Below are positions 9,069 through 18,112 of a stretch of 64,000 nt of DNA, in pieces. Origin of the DNA: Roseivirga sp. UBA6061. GTDB taxonomy: Bacteria; Bacteroidota; Bacteroidia; Cytophagales; Cyclobacteriaceae. The position numbers were made by a program, and so were the translations under genes. The stretch is from assembly GCA_002427745.1 (NCBI GenBank), contig DIYF01000156.1, forward strand, positions 1 to 64,000. Direction: 5' to 3'. Position 1 is the stretch's first letter, and every line of letters begins with the position of its first letter. Under the pieces are notes generated by a model that saw only the letters and a list, made by a program, of their open reading frames with translations, did not search any database and was not told the origin of the DNA.

Positions 9069-9317
9069 ATGTTCGGATTATTCAAGAAGAAACCTAAAGA
9101 AAAGCAGCCTCCCCAGCTGCAGGATTTAAATAACAAACCCATTAAAGAAGGAGATAAGGTGACCAGCCTGCGATATGAACTGGGTACCTGTACCGTGGTT
9201 TTAGAAGGGCTGGAGTATTTCTATGTTTCCGATGAGAGCGGAGAAAAGGTGAGCTATGTAAAAATGGTAGATGCCATCACTGAAAACCAAAAGGTATTGC
9301 TCGTAACAGAAGAATAA
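9069..9317 (+). CDS. Small conserved-type hypothetical protein, 82 residues
   Basis: A short soluble protein of no named family that I recognise. It begins MFGLFKKKPKEKQPPQL, a basic and proline-rich lead, and continues with a compact beta-rich part (GDKVTSLRYELGTCTVVLEGLEYFYVSDESG) resembling small KOW/SH3-like barrels that tolerate a GD-x-V turn. The frame stays open upstream to 8955, but the ATG at 9069 is preferred because the upstream stretch is AT-rich and reads like leader sequence. It is divergent from leuS and convergent with the 9369 gene. Confidence 0.6.
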   Translation: MFGLFKKKPKEKQPPQLQDLNNKPIKEGDKVTSLRYELGTCTVVLEGLEYFYVSDESGEKVSYVKMVDAITENQKVLLVTEE

Positions 9318-9322
9318 AAAAA

Positions 9323-9338
9323 GGGAGCCTGAGCTCCC
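9323..9338 (-). terminator. Bidirectional terminator between convergent small genes
   Basis: GGGAGC-CTGA-GCTCCC stem-loop. On the minus strand it is followed by seven T and serves the 9369-9692 gene; on the plus strand the tract is weaker (CTTTC). Confidence 0.75.
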
Positions 9339-9368
9339 CTTTCAATATTAATATCTTAATCTGTATCC

Positions 9369-9692
9369 CTAGCTTGGATAGTCTACAACGTTAGAAGCTA
9401 CCTCTTTGCCATTCTGGTCCAGCAAAGTCACTTTTACGCTGGTTTCAGTGCTCTGACGCTCGAAGCATCCGCTGTCTGCTACATTTTCCTCAGGGGCTTC
9501 CTCTAAAGCAAACATAGCTACGGTAATTTCTCTCTGGGCTGCGCCTTCAGCAATGGTGTTATCGGTAACTGCAATGAAATATCCTGCTTCGTTATCAGAA
9601 GTAATAGTGTCACTCCAGTTGTTTGCTGTATTTGCGGCAAATTCGCCCGCATCCTGAAGGTGATTAAGGGTTTGTGATACTGTGTAGGCCAT
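9369..9692 (-). CDS. Hypothetical acidic protein, 107 residues
   Basis: No family recognised. The protein is acidic, has no signal peptide or membrane segment, and has an N-terminal helix (SQTLNHLQDAGEFAANTANNW) followed by predicted beta strands (AGYFIAVTDNTI, REITVAMFALEE, TSVKVTLLDQNGKEVASNVV). One cysteine only. A partial match (AACTTCCT) to the AGCAACTTCCT element lies 35 bases before its start. It is monocistronic and ends at a good intrinsic terminator, which supports it being a real gene. Confidence 0.6.
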   Translation of the reverse strand: MAYTVSQTLNHLQDAGEFAANTANNWSDTITSDNEAGYFIAVTDNTIAEGAAQREITVAMFALEEAPEENVADSGCFERQSTETSVKVTLLDQNGKEVASNVVDYPS

Positions 9693-9991
9693 GATTTAAA
9701 AAAAGTTTAGCGTTTTGATTTCTAGGAGGAAGTTAATGAAAAAGGCGGGAAATATTAAATTATTTATGATTCATAGCCGAAACATCCTCTAAGGTTATTT
9801 GATATAGATCAGTATTAATGGGTGAGTTCTGCCTAAATGCCTGATTTTCAGAGCCGCTCTTTACCTGCTTAAAAACTGGCACAAAAGATGGTGTAACTGA
9901 TAAACTTCGTACTGATGACTTTTTTGTTAAGAAATGTTATTCGGTATGAGCTAAAAGAGATTATTTGCGTTAAGGACTGAAAAAGGAATCT

Positions 9992-10702
9992 ATGAAACAC
10001 ATTGCTACTATTTTGATTTGCCTTGTTGCTATGAGTTGCACAGCAGAGGCTCAGCTGTTGAAGAAGGCGAAAGACCTGATTGGAGGAGATAAGGGAGCCT
10101 TTACGAAGGAAGAAGCGGCCAATGGTCTGAAAGAAGCATTAATTCAGGGCACTTCCAAAGGAGTGGACCTGCTCTCGAAAACGGATGGTTATCTCAAGAA
10201 TCCCGAAATCAAGATTCCCTTTCCTGAGGAGGCTCAGAATGTAGAAAAGAAACTGAGGGGCATTGGCCTGGATAAACAGGTGGATGAGGCCGTAGAGTCA
10301 CTGAACAGAGCCGCAGAAAAGGCTGCAGTAGAGGCAAAAGACATCTTTGTGGGGGCTATCAAAGCCCTGACTATTACAGATGCGATCAATATTGTAAAGG
10401 GGGATAAAACAGCGGCTACGCAGTTTTTACAGAGAGAAACCACGGCTTCGCTGAATGCCAAATTCAGCCCGATCATTGATAGTTCACTACAGGAAGTAGG
10501 GGCCACGCGCCACTGGGGTACGGTGATGAACAGCTATAATAAGATTCCGTTTGTGAAGAAAGTCAACCCTGACCTGACGGCTTATGTGACTGAGAAAGCC
10601 ATTGACGGTCTGTTTCTCATGATTGCCAAAGAAGAACTGAACATCCGGGAGAATCCTTCGGCCAGGGCTACAGAGCTGCTGAAGAAGGTATTCGGTAACT
10701 AG
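9992..10702 (+). CDS. DUF4197 secreted protein
   Basis: A 236-residue exported protein of the DUF4197 family, whose function is unknown. A signal peptide covers about residues 1-20 (MKHIATILICLVAMSCTAEA); a Cys at 16 in MSC could make it a lipoprotein, although the AEAQ stretch also fits signal peptidase I. The conserved family features are GLKEALIQGTSKGVDLLSKTDGYL near residue 45, the PFPEEAQNVEKKLRGIG segment, and the C-terminal TEKAIDGLFLMIAKEELNIRENPSARATELLKKVFG. Monocistronic, with a strong terminator directly downstream. The 299 bases before it hold no other gene I can support. Confidence 0.88.
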   Translation: MKHIATILICLVAMSCTAEAQLLKKAKDLIGGDKGAFTKEEAANGLKEALIQGTSKGVDLLSKTDGYLKNPEIKIPFPEEAQNVEKKLRGIGLDKQVDEAVESLNRAAEKAAVEAKDIFVGAIKALTITDAINIVKGDKTAATQFLQRETTASLNAKFSPIIDSSLQEVGATRHWGTVMNSYNKIPFVKKVNPDLTAYVTEKAIDGLFLMIAKEELNIRENPSARATELLKKVFGN

Positions 10703-10724
10703 AACAAAAGCATATTGTAAGTGA

Positions 10725-10758
10725 AGAGAGCGTCTGAAAAGGTGCTCTCTCTTTTTTT
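10725..10758 (+). terminator. Intrinsic terminator of the DUF4197 gene
   Basis: AGAGAGC stem, 12-base loop, GCTCTCT, then C and seven T; 23 bases after the stop codon. Confidence 0.85.
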
Positions 10759-10771
10759 GGTTTTAATCCGG

Positions 10772-11377
10772 TCAGTGTGTTCTGGTACGGCTGCCGGCCC
10801 GGGAAGACTTGCCGGCCTTGTTGAGGTTATACATAAAGGAGAGGCCTATCAGCGAAATACCTCCCTGGCCTACCTCTTCACCACTGGTAACGATGTTGAC
10901 CTCATAGCCAAATGCTACCAGCAACCCGAGTTTGATACGTTCATTCTTCAGGGGAAAGTCATAACCGATGCCCAGCGTGGGCTGTAAAACACTGATATCT
11001 GTATTGCCTGAGGCTGCCGGGTTGTTATCGCGCCAGTCGATGTCCAGAAACCACATGCCCATTCTCCCTTCAGCATACCAGCCTTTGAAACCGGTGCGCA
11101 AGTAGCGTTTGTAAGCCAGGGTAAATCCCGGTCCGTTACCCTCCTCACTGTCATGCTCGCCAAAGTTTTCCCGCTGAGCGATGTTATAGCCGAGTTTGCC
11201 AATAAGCTCACCTTTTGCCGAAACCGCCCATGCCGATTTGATATTATAGATGGTACCGGCAGGGTAAATCTGAATCCCGAAACCCAGAGATTGCGCCCCC
11301 CTTTGCCTGGTGGACTGAGCCTGACCCCACTGGCCGAGCACAACTAAAAGGAACAGGATGGAACAGAGTTTTTGCAT
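10772..11377 (-). CDS. Outer-membrane beta-barrel-like protein
   Basis: Probably a small outer-membrane barrel, 201 residues. The frame is open to 11422, but the Met at 11377 is chosen because it begins a clean signal peptide (MQKLCSILFLLVVLGQWGQA) and removes an overlap with the upstream gtrA-like gene, leaving 10 bases. The mature part alternates aromatic and polar residues in strands with glycine turns (SLGFGIQIYPAGTIYN, GFTLAYKRYLRTGFKG, LGIGYDFPLKNERIKLGLLVAFGYEVN) and ends in a strand ISLIGLSFMYNL followed by a basic tail. No specific family can be named. Confidence 0.7.
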   Translation of the reverse strand: MQKLCSILFLLVVLGQWGQAQSTRQRGAQSLGFGIQIYPAGTIYNIKSAWAVSAKGELIGKLGYNIAQRENFGEHDSEEGNGPGFTLAYKRYLRTGFKGWYAEGRMGMWFLDIDWRDNNPAASGNTDISVLQPTLGIGYDFPLKNERIKLGLLVAFGYEVNIVTSGEEVGQGGISLIGLSFMYNLNKAGKSSRAGSRTRTH

Positions 11378-11387
11378 AAGACCGGCA

Positions 11388-11771
11388 TCAGGAGGTGAAG
11401 GTGAAATTGTAGTTGGCAACAAAATTCCATAGCACCACTACACCAATCGCCACCAGTTTGGCCCAGTAGAATTTCATTTCGCGCTTGTTGATCAGGAGGT
11501 AGATGATGAGGTTGTTGAGGGCAAGGCCTATCAGGGCAATGAGAATAAATTTGGAATACTGGGTAAGCTGATCGGGGTCGGTATCGTGAAAAGTCCAGTA
11601 CTTGTTGAAGAAAAAATTAGAGCTGGCAGCTGAGATAAAACCCAGGCTATTGGCTACATATTTGTTCCAGCGGGCTTTTTCCTTGCTCAAAAAAGTAATG
11701 CCAAAATCAATGCCCAGTCCCAGTGAGCCTACCACACAGAACTTTAAAAATTTAAGACCCAACTCAATCAT
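11388..11771 (-). CDS. GtrA-family membrane protein
   Basis: A 127-residue four-helix membrane protein of the GtrA/DPMS-associated family, thought to help move polyprenyl-phosphate sugars across the inner membrane. Helices fall at about 6-24, 40-56, 73-91 and 103-123, and the family signature NSLGFISAASSNFFFNKYWTF is present at 42-62. It is divergent from the GT39 glycosyltransferase at 11884, 112 bases away, and such flippase-type and lipid-linked-sugar glycosyltransferase genes are often neighbours. The stop is followed after 10 bases by the barrel gene on the same strand. Confidence 0.9.
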   Translation of the reverse strand: MIELGLKFLKFCVVGSLGLGIDFGITFLSKEKARWNKYVANSLGFISAASSNFFFNKYWTFHDTDPDQLTQYSKFILIALIGLALNNLIIYLLINKREMKFYWAKLVAIGVVVLWNFVANYNFTFTS

Positions 11772-11848
11772 AGGTATGCCTTAGCCGGGTTTGGTAAGAA
11801 TGCCGCATCATACAAATATGTACAAGAAATTTGATTGAAGAAAACTCG

Positions 11849-11856
11849 TAGCTTTG
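11849..11856 (+). promoter_or_regulatory. Candidate -7 box for the GT39 gene
   Basis: TAGCTTTG fits TAnnTTTG and lies 27 bases before the ATG at 11884. The TTG upstream has a spacer of about 15, shorter than the usual 19-21. Confidence 0.35.
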
Positions 11857-11883
11857 TGGCTGATTTAAGGGAAGAAACAATCG

Positions 11884-13584
11884 ATGAATACCACTGCACT
11901 GTCCGGAACCAATAAGCACGGACGACTCTTTACTTACTTTCTGATCGTATGGGTGATTATAGGACTCATTCAAAATTACTTTTCCGATGTAAGTGGGGAA
12001 GAGGCTTATTACTGGTTGTTTTCTCAATACCTGGACTGGGGCTATCTGGACCACCCGCCTATGGTAGGGGTGGTTACCTTTTGGGGTTATGAGCTGATGC
12101 CCAATGCCCTGGGCTTGCGTATGGGCATGTTGCTGTGCAGCGTGCTTACGCTGGTTGTCGTCAGAAAAACCCTGGCCATACAAGACGATAAACTCTATCT
12201 CTGGATTATCCTGGGCTGTTTGCCGGTACATGTAGGGGCTTTTCTGGTAAAAACGGATGTGCCGCTACTGCTCTTTGTGGCCACATTCTATTATTTCTAC
12301 AAGCAATACCTGATCAAGGATGACCTGAAAACGGTAGTGCTGCTGGCACTGTCAATCGCCCTGATTATGCTCAGTAAGCACCATGGCTTTCTGGTAGTGC
12401 TTTTTACCGTGCTGTCTAACATCAGGCTGCTTACCAAAAAGACCTTTTGGCTTACCGTACTCTTTACGGTGATTTTTATGCTGCCACATACCTACTGGCA
12501 GTATATGAACGATTTTGCCACGATCAAATTCCACCTCTACAACCGCATAGATATGGGCTTCAGCTGGCAGAGTCTGGCCTATTACGTGGGGATTCAACCT
12601 GTGGTATTCGGTCCCTTTATCGGGGTGCTGATCTTTGCCGCCTGCTACAAAAACCGGGTGGCCAATCAATTTAACAGAGCCCTGAGATTTACCATTGTGG
12701 GCGTACTGATCTTCTTCTTTATCTCTACCCTGAAAGTGGAGTTTCACAAGCACTGGACCAGTATTCTCACCATACCTTTTATGCTCTTATCACATGAGTA
12801 TATCTATGATAAACCCAGATGGAGACTGTGGCTCAAACGCCTTTCTATAGCCAGTGTAGCGGTAGTGATTCTGGCAAGGATTTACCTGATGTATGACTTT
12901 TTCCCTAAGGCCTGGACCAAAGACTGGGATGTACTACATCACTGGGATACCTGGGGGCAGGAAGTAAAAGAGCTTTCAGAAGGCCTGCCCATCATGTTCA
13001 ACAATCACTATGAGCGGGCTTCGCGCTACAGCTACCTGACCGGAGATATTGTACACTGCTATAATACTTTTGATTACCGTGAGACACAGCATGACCTGAT
13101 GACGCTGGAGGAAGACCTGCAGGGAAAAAGAGTGTTCCAGATCAACCGTTTCAGGGATACGGCCCGTTATGATGATTATTTTACGCAGATAGGGAAGGGG
13201 ATCCACTATCGTATTATCGATAATTTCAGATCATTCAGAAAGGTGAGCATAGAAGCTGAAGCTGACGACCTTGAAATGAATGCGGGTGCTGAAACAGCGC
13301 TGGAGCTGACACTGACCAACGGCTATGATTATGCCGTGGACTTTCAGAAACTGGCAGGTAAAAAGGTGTATCTGAATGCCCATTTCCTACAGGGGCTTAC
13401 ACCCAAGCTTACGGAGCAAATCGAAGTGCTGGATGCTCATATGCAGCCCGGTGAGGTGCTCTTGAAAATGGCCCGGTTCAGAGCGCCATCGGAGCCCGGT
13501 GAGTATCATCTACGCTTCTCTATTCAGGTGGAGGGGATAGAAGCTCCCATCAACAGCAAGAAGTACAAGGTGGTGGTAAAGTAG
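11884..13584 (+). CDS. GT39-type membrane glycosyltransferase
   Basis: Integral-membrane glycosyltransferase of the ArnT/PMT (GT39, GT-C fold) group that uses polyprenyl-phosphate sugars as donors; 566 residues. The first helix is at about 15-33 and the following periplasmic loop carries the acidic catalytic-type motif SGEEAYYWLFSQYLDWGYLDHPPMVG. About eight to ten more helices run to residue 330. The C-terminal 220 residues are soluble and periplasmic. The acceptor (lipid A, protein or other glycan) cannot be read from the sequence. It starts opposite the gtrA-like gene; its stop codon is the left border of the later kinase duplication. Confidence 0.85.
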   Translation: MNTTALSGTNKHGRLFTYFLIVWVIIGLIQNYFSDVSGEEAYYWLFSQYLDWGYLDHPPMVGVVTFWGYELMPNALGLRMGMLLCSVLTLVVVRKTLAIQDDKLYLWIILGCLPVHVGAFLVKTDVPLLLFVATFYYFYKQYLIKDDLKTVVLLALSIALIMLSKHHGFLVVLFTVLSNIRLLTKKTFWLTVLFTVIFMLPHTYWQYMNDFATIKFHLYNRIDMGFSWQSLAYYVGIQPVVFGPFIGVLIFAACYKNRVANQFNRALRFTIVGVLIFFFISTLKVEFHKHWTSILTIPFMLLSHEYIYDKPRWRLWLKRLSIASVAVVILARIYLMYDFFPKAWTKDWDVLHHWDTWGQEVKELSEGLPIMFNNHYERASRYSYLTGDIVHCYNTFDYRETQHDLMTLEEDLQGKRVFQINRFRDTARYDDYFTQIGKGIHYRIIDNFRSFRKVSIEAEADDLEMNAGAETALELTLTNGYDYAVDFQKLAGKKVYLNAHFLQGLTPKLTEQIEVLDAHMQPGEVLLKMARFRAPSEPGEYHLRFSIQVEGIEAPINSKKYKVVVK

Positions 13585-13586
13585 CT

Positions 13587-13689
13587 GCATCAACCAACCG
13601 GGATAACTGTAGCCTTTTCATTAGGGCGACAGTTCAGATAATAGCCGATATAGCAAAATTTATTAGGAAAACTTGTAGAGAGCTTGAAT
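13587..13689 (+). repeat. Upstream region of kinase 1, duplicated before kinase 2
   Basis: This segment is homologous to 15868-15969. Identical stretches include AATAGCCGATATAGCAAAAT and ATTAGGAAAACTTGTAGAG. It carries the leader and presumably the promoter of the first kinase gene. Confidence 0.85.
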
Positions 13690-13726
13690 GTAAGCTAGCT
13701 TAACTGATAACATAACGAATGTAGAT

Positions 13727-15835
13727 ATGAGTCGCTTGTTGACTGTTCTGGGTATTATATGGTTGATGGTCTTTTGTTCAAACCTGAGCTATGCTCAATC
13801 AAAGGTTGATTCACTGGTTTCTGTCAGAAAAATGGCAATACATGACTCTGTGAGGGTAGAGATAGATATCACTCTGACAAACCATTACAGGGTATCGAAT
13901 TCTGACTCAGCGATTTTCTTTGGAGAACGCGCCCTGGAATTGTCCAGAAGCGAGTCAATGCAGGCTTATCCTGAGTTTGAAAGCAGGGTGCTCACTTATT
14001 TAGGGTTGGCTTATGGCTATACACCTGACCAAAAGAGAAAGGGTATCTCATACCTCAGGCAGTCTTTGCCCTATTTTATTGACCAGCAGAATGTGACTCA
14101 GTTGGCTTATAATTACTTCTGTATTGGATACTTCTATGGCAGCCATCTTCATGAATATGACAGTGCTGTGTTTTATTACAATCAGGCCACTGTTTTGAGT
14201 GATACACTGAATACAAGCTATGTCAGTGGTAGTTACAATAATGCCGGGCTTGCCCTCTATCGTAAAGGAGACTATGAAAGCTCCATGAAATACTATGTCA
14301 CTGCTCTTGAAATGAGAAAAGAGACTGGCAGTGTCTACGATATGGCTTGTACCATATTGAATATGGGAATGGCCTATGACAAGCTTGACCAGCCGGAAAG
14401 TGCCAAAAATTACTACATGGAGGCGCTTAGTGGTTTTATTGAGGCAGGGCATATACCCAATCAGGCGGTAAGTCAAAAAAATATTGCAGATGTGTTAACC
14501 TCTCAGGACAGCCTCAGTAAGGCTCTCACTTATTATGACGAAGCAAGTAAGCTCTTCAAAAAAGTCAATAGCATCTACCTTCTCTCTGATTGCTTTCTGA
14601 ATATGGGCAATATCTATGTAAAACTGGGGGAGTATCAAAAGGCTGAGGACTTTTTGCTGAATGCGGAATCCACTGTGCCAACAGGAGCCAGTGATCGGTT
14701 TAAAAGTCAGATCTATGTGAATCTGGCACGGGTAAAAAAGGTAGTTGCCGATTCTGTTTTGCAACTCGATGCTGTGAGGAAGAAAAAGACATTGAGAGAA
14801 GGAGCTGGTTTTGGGGAAAAGGCACTGGATTACGCAAACTCGAGCAATTCTCTGGAAGTGAAGGTAATGGCGACTCAAAGTCTGCTGGATATTTATGAAG
14901 CCTTGGGAGAATATCAAAAAGGCTTACGATACGCCAGGGCCCTCAATCAACTGAAAGCGCAAACAAGTGAGCAGACCCAGTCGGATGCCATGGCCAGAAT
15001 GGCTACTGAATTTGAAACGGAGCGTATAAAAAATGAAAACGCCCTTTTAGAGGAGACACAAAAGGCACAAAATGCCAGGCTGAAGCAACAAAATCTGCTG
15101 ATCTATGGAATAGCCCTTGTCCTGGTCCTTATTCTGGTAATTGCCACTATTATTTACCGGGGAAGACTCAGACTTCAAAAAGCCAATGGTCAGATAGAGC
15201 AATCTCTTTCCGAAAAAGAATTACTTCTGAAAGAAATCCATCACCGTGTAAAAAACAACCTGCAGGTAATATCAAGTCTGCTGGAGCTACAGTCTTTTGG
15301 TATCGAAGATGAAAAAGCGCTTTCTACCTTTATGGAAGGGCAGAACAGAGTAAAGGCAATGGCCCTGATCCACCAAAAGCTTTACCAGAACGAAAACCTG
15401 GCCACGATTGACTTCGGAGAGTATGCAGAACAACTGTCGCAAGATCTGGCGGGCATCTACCCTAATGCCGGTAAGGTCACTACCTCTGTGAATGCCGGGA
15501 GTAAAGTTAAGTTCGACATTGATACGGCCGTTCCACTCGGGCTCATTCTCAATGAATTGATTTCCAATAGCTATAAGTATGCCTTTGAAGATAAGGAGGT
15601 AGGTGAGCTACAGGTGTCCATAGAGTCCATAGGAGATGGAAAACATCAGTTGATGGTAGAAGACAACGGACGCGGCTTGTCTAAAGGCTTTGACCTGGAA
15701 AAAGCCAAAAGTCTGGGCCTGAGGTTAGTCAACCGACTTGCCGAGCAGCTATATGGTACCGTTGAATATTATGGTGATCACGGGGCTAAATTTGTCATTA
15801 ACTTCGAAGAGTCTATTCGCAGAAATCCGTCCTAG
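13727..15835 (+). CDS. TPR-sensor histidine kinase, paralogue 1
   Basis: Sensor kinase of 702 residues. A signal peptide covers residues 1-24 (to SYAQ), a periplasmic sensor region with tetratricopeptide repeats extends to about 400, a coiled-coil precedes one membrane helix at about 454-476, and the cytoplasmic part is a HisKA_2-type kinase. The phosphoacceptor motif EIHHRVKNNLQ places the histidine at 505/506. N-box NELISNSYKYAFED, G1 VEDNGRGLS and a GLRLVNRLAEQLYG segment are all present, so it should be active. It is a tandem duplicate of the gene at 16008, with about 26 differences in the last 208 residues by eye but a far more divergent sensor. No response regulator of its own follows, only an 11-codon remnant. 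Confidence 0.92.
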   Translation: MSRLLTVLGIIWLMVFCSNLSYAQSKVDSLVSVRKMAIHDSVRVEIDITLTNHYRVSNSDSAIFFGERALELSRSESMQAYPEFESRVLTYLGLAYGYTPDQKRKGISYLRQSLPYFIDQQNVTQLAYNYFCIGYFYGSHLHEYDSAVFYYNQATVLSDTLNTSYVSGSYNNAGLALYRKGDYESSMKYYVTALEMRKETGSVYDMACTILNMGMAYDKLDQPESAKNYYMEALSGFIEAGHIPNQAVSQKNIADVLTSQDSLSKALTYYDEASKLFKKVNSIYLLSDCFLNMGNIYVKLGEYQKAEDFLLNAESTVPTGASDRFKSQIYVNLARVKKVVADSVLQLDAVRKKKTLREGAGFGEKALDYANSSNSLEVKVMATQSLLDIYEALGEYQKGLRYARALNQLKAQTSEQTQSDAMARMATEFETERIKNENALLEETQKAQNARLKQQNLLIYGIALVLVLILVIATIIYRGRLRLQKANGQIEQSLSEKELLLKEIHHRVKNNLQVISSLLELQSFGIEDEKALSTFMEGQNRVKAMALIHQKLYQNENLATIDFGEYAEQLSQDLAGIYPNAGKVTTSVNAGSKVKFDIDTAVPLGLILNELISNSYKYAFEDKEVGELQVSIESIGDGKHQLMVEDNGRGLSKGFDLEKAKSLGLRLVNRLAEQLYGTVEYYGDHGAKFVINFEESIRRNPS

Positions 15836-15837
15836 TT

Positions 15838-15873
15838 ATGAGCAGGGTTAAAATACTGATGGTAGCGGCATGA
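15838..15873 (+). pseudogene. 11-codon remnant of a LytTR response regulator
   Basis: Two bases after the kinase-1 stop, exactly as for the real regulator after kinase 2, an ATG opens MSRVKILMVAA and stops. The intact regulator at 18113 starts MSKIKILIVEDE. Similarity breaks at about codon 8-9, after which the sequence continues as the duplicated kinase upstream region. It is the junction of a tandem duplication, not a functional gene. Confidence 0.8.
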
Positions 15874-15969
15874 GTCAATCAGGATGACCATAGCCTTTCA
15901 ATAGGTTGATAGTTCAGGCAATAGCCGATATAGCAAAATATATTAGGAAAACTTGTAGAGTGCCTGAAT
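15868..15969 (+). repeat. Upstream region of kinase 2, copy of 13587-13689
   Basis: Second copy of the leader segment. It begins inside the regulator remnant (the GCAT shared by both copies) and runs toward the kinase-2 start; the first copy begins right at the stop codon of the GT39 gene. Confidence 0.85.
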
Positions 15970-16007
15970 CCGGATTAGCTTCAATTTTCACCAAGAGAAA
16001 CCTGTAC

Positions 16008-18110
16008 ATGAGTCGCTTACTGATAGTTTTGAGTGCTTTCTTTTGTTTGCTGTTTGGCTCCAATCCCAGTCATGGTCAGTCAAAGGTGGATTCTCTGATA
16101 TCAGCAAGAGAGTCAGCCCGACACGATACACTCAGAGTAAGTACTGATATAAGCCTGGGCAAGGCTTTTGAAAGTGTGAATTTTGACTCAGCACTGTTTT
16201 ATTTTGACCGTGCACGGGCAACGGCTCAGACCATGAGCCATGAGTATCCCCAATGGGAACCTAAAGTTTTAATCGCCAGGGGCAATGCACTGACCGGTTC
16301 AAACCAGGATGACGAAGCGATAGCTGTTTTTCAAGAGGCCGTGAATATGGCCAAAGAAAGGCAGCTTAAAAAGGAACAGTCCACTGCTCAATTCGGGCTC
16401 GGCTATGCATACATGAGCAAAAGTGATTTCAAAATGGCCATTCTTCATTTTGATTCAGTAGTGGTGAGAAACGAAAGAGACGGCACAGGCTACAGTCAGG
16501 CCGATTGCCTGAATTTTTCAGGTCTCTGTAATTTCTATATCCGAAAGCTCGATATCGCATCTGAAAAAGCCCTGGCTGCTATCCGATACAGAAGAGAAGT
16601 AGGCGACACGGCTTATATCCATAATCCGTATATGGTGTATGCATTGGTGAAATACTCCCAGGAAGATTACGAAACGGCAAAGGTATATTTTAAAAAAGTG
16701 GCTCATAATGCCCGGGCTGTTGACGATTTCAGAAGGGTGCGCCTGGCTTATGAAAATTTAGCTCATACGCTGTTGTCACAAGATAGTGCCGATGCTGCCA
16801 TAGAGAACATGACCCGGGCCTGGGAAATGAGCAAGCAAATGAAATACGAATGGGGCTCTGTCAGGTATTTCAACATGGTAGCAGAAATTGAAATCGATCG
16901 GGGCAACTACCAATTGGGGCATGATTATATCGAAAGATCATTAGATTACATCGTTCCCACGGTGGCTCCGCAGTCCAAAGCAGATATCTACCTCAATCTG
17001 GTTTGGGCAAAAATTAAGCTTGCAGACTCCGTTTATGCTGAAAACAGCGCCAGACAAATCGCACTGTTTTCTGAAGCCTTACCCCTGGCGGAAAAGAGCT
17101 GGAAGCTGGCAAGTGAGGTTAATTCTGCCAATGTCATGTTAGATGCAGGTGAGGCATTGGCAACCCTTTATTCAAACCTTAACAGGTACAGAGAAGCCTT
17201 TGAATTCAGCCAGAAGGCCAAAGAGATATCAGAAGAAATCAACGACAAGGCACGTACTGAGGCAATAGCCGAGATGACTACAGCGTATGAAACGGAGTTG
17301 GTAGAAGCACAAAACGCTTCCTTGAGGGACTCACAAAAAGCACAGGCAGCTGAATTGAAGCAACAACATTATCTGAACTACGGAATGATCATTGGGTTGG
17401 TGCTTATACTCCTTGTGGCCATGATTATTTACCGAAGCAGGTTGAAGCTTCAGAGAGCCAAGGTTGAAATCGAGAAATCTCTTTCAGAGAGAGAATTACT
17501 ATTGAAAGAGATTCATCACAGGGTGAAGAATAACCTGCAGGTGATATCCAGCTTGTTGGAACTGCAGTCTTTTGGTATTGAAGATGAAAAGGCACTTTCT
17601 ACATTTATGGAAGGGCAGAACAGGGTAAAGGCCATGGCCCTGATCCATCAGAAACTCTATCAGAATGAAGATTTGGGTGAAATTGACTTTGCTGAATATG
17701 CCAAACAGCTATCGAGCGACCTGGCAAATATCTATCCTACCGCTGGTAAGGTCAGCACTTCCATCCATACTGATAGTCAGGTTAAGTTTGATATAGATAC
17801 TGCTGTGCCTTTGGGTCTGATTCTGAACGAGTTGATTTCCAATAGCTATAAGTATGCCTTTGAGGACAGAGAAAAAGGCGAGCTACAGGTATCAATAACA
17901 TCCGTTGGTGAAGGGAAACATCAGTTGATGGTAGAGGATGATGGAAAAGGTTTGTCAGAAGGCTTTGACCTGGAAAGGGCAAAAAGTCTTGGTTTAAGAC
18001 TGGTTAACAGGCTTACAGAGCAACTATACGGTACCGTTGACTACTATGGTGATCATGGTGCCAAATTTGTCATTAACTTCGAAGAGTCTATTCGCAGAAA
18101 TCCGTCATAG
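16008..18110 (+). CDS. TPR-sensor histidine kinase, paralogue 2
   Basis: Sensor kinase of 700 residues. An open frame extends back to 15906, but the ATG at 16008 is chosen because MSRLLIVLSAFFCLLFGSNPSHGQ is a signal peptide and aligns with the start of paralogue 1. The order is the same: TPR-type periplasmic sensor, coiled-coil, membrane helix (about 453-472), HisKA_2 kinase with EIHHRVKNNLQ (His503/504), NELISNSYKYAFED and VEDDGKGLS. The catalytic half is nearly the same as in paralogue 1, whereas the sensor half differs strongly, suggesting different inputs. It is translationally close to the regulator: stop TAG, two bases, then ATG. Confidence 0.92.
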   Translation: MSRLLIVLSAFFCLLFGSNPSHGQSKVDSLISARESARHDTLRVSTDISLGKAFESVNFDSALFYFDRARATAQTMSHEYPQWEPKVLIARGNALTGSNQDDEAIAVFQEAVNMAKERQLKKEQSTAQFGLGYAYMSKSDFKMAILHFDSVVVRNERDGTGYSQADCLNFSGLCNFYIRKLDIASEKALAAIRYRREVGDTAYIHNPYMVYALVKYSQEDYETAKVYFKKVAHNARAVDDFRRVRLAYENLAHTLLSQDSADAAIENMTRAWEMSKQMKYEWGSVRYFNMVAEIEIDRGNYQLGHDYIERSLDYIVPTVAPQSKADIYLNLVWAKIKLADSVYAENSARQIALFSEALPLAEKSWKLASEVNSANVMLDAGEALATLYSNLNRYREAFEFSQKAKEISEEINDKARTEAIAEMTTAYETELVEAQNASLRDSQKAQAAELKQQHYLNYGMIIGLVLILLVAMIIYRSRLKLQRAKVEIEKSLSERELLLKEIHHRVKNNLQVISSLLELQSFGIEDEKALSTFMEGQNRVKAMALIHQKLYQNEDLGEIDFAEYAKQLSSDLANIYPTAGKVSTSIHTDSQVKFDIDTAVPLGLILNELISNSYKYAFEDREKGELQVSITSVGEGKHQLMVEDDGKGLSEGFDLERAKSLGLRLVNRLTEQLYGTVDYYGDHGAKFVINFEESIRRNPS

Positions 18111-18112
18111 TT

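Noticed and set aside
9737..9793. Very short frame starting after AGGAGG (MKKAGNIKLF...)
   Set aside because: Only 18 codons, no family, and the AGGAGG belongs to the upstream region of the opposite gene; Bacteroidota rarely rely on such sites.
10721..10987. Plus-strand open frame overlapping a terminator
   Set aside because: Begins inside the DUF4197 terminator and runs antisense to the outer-membrane protein gene.
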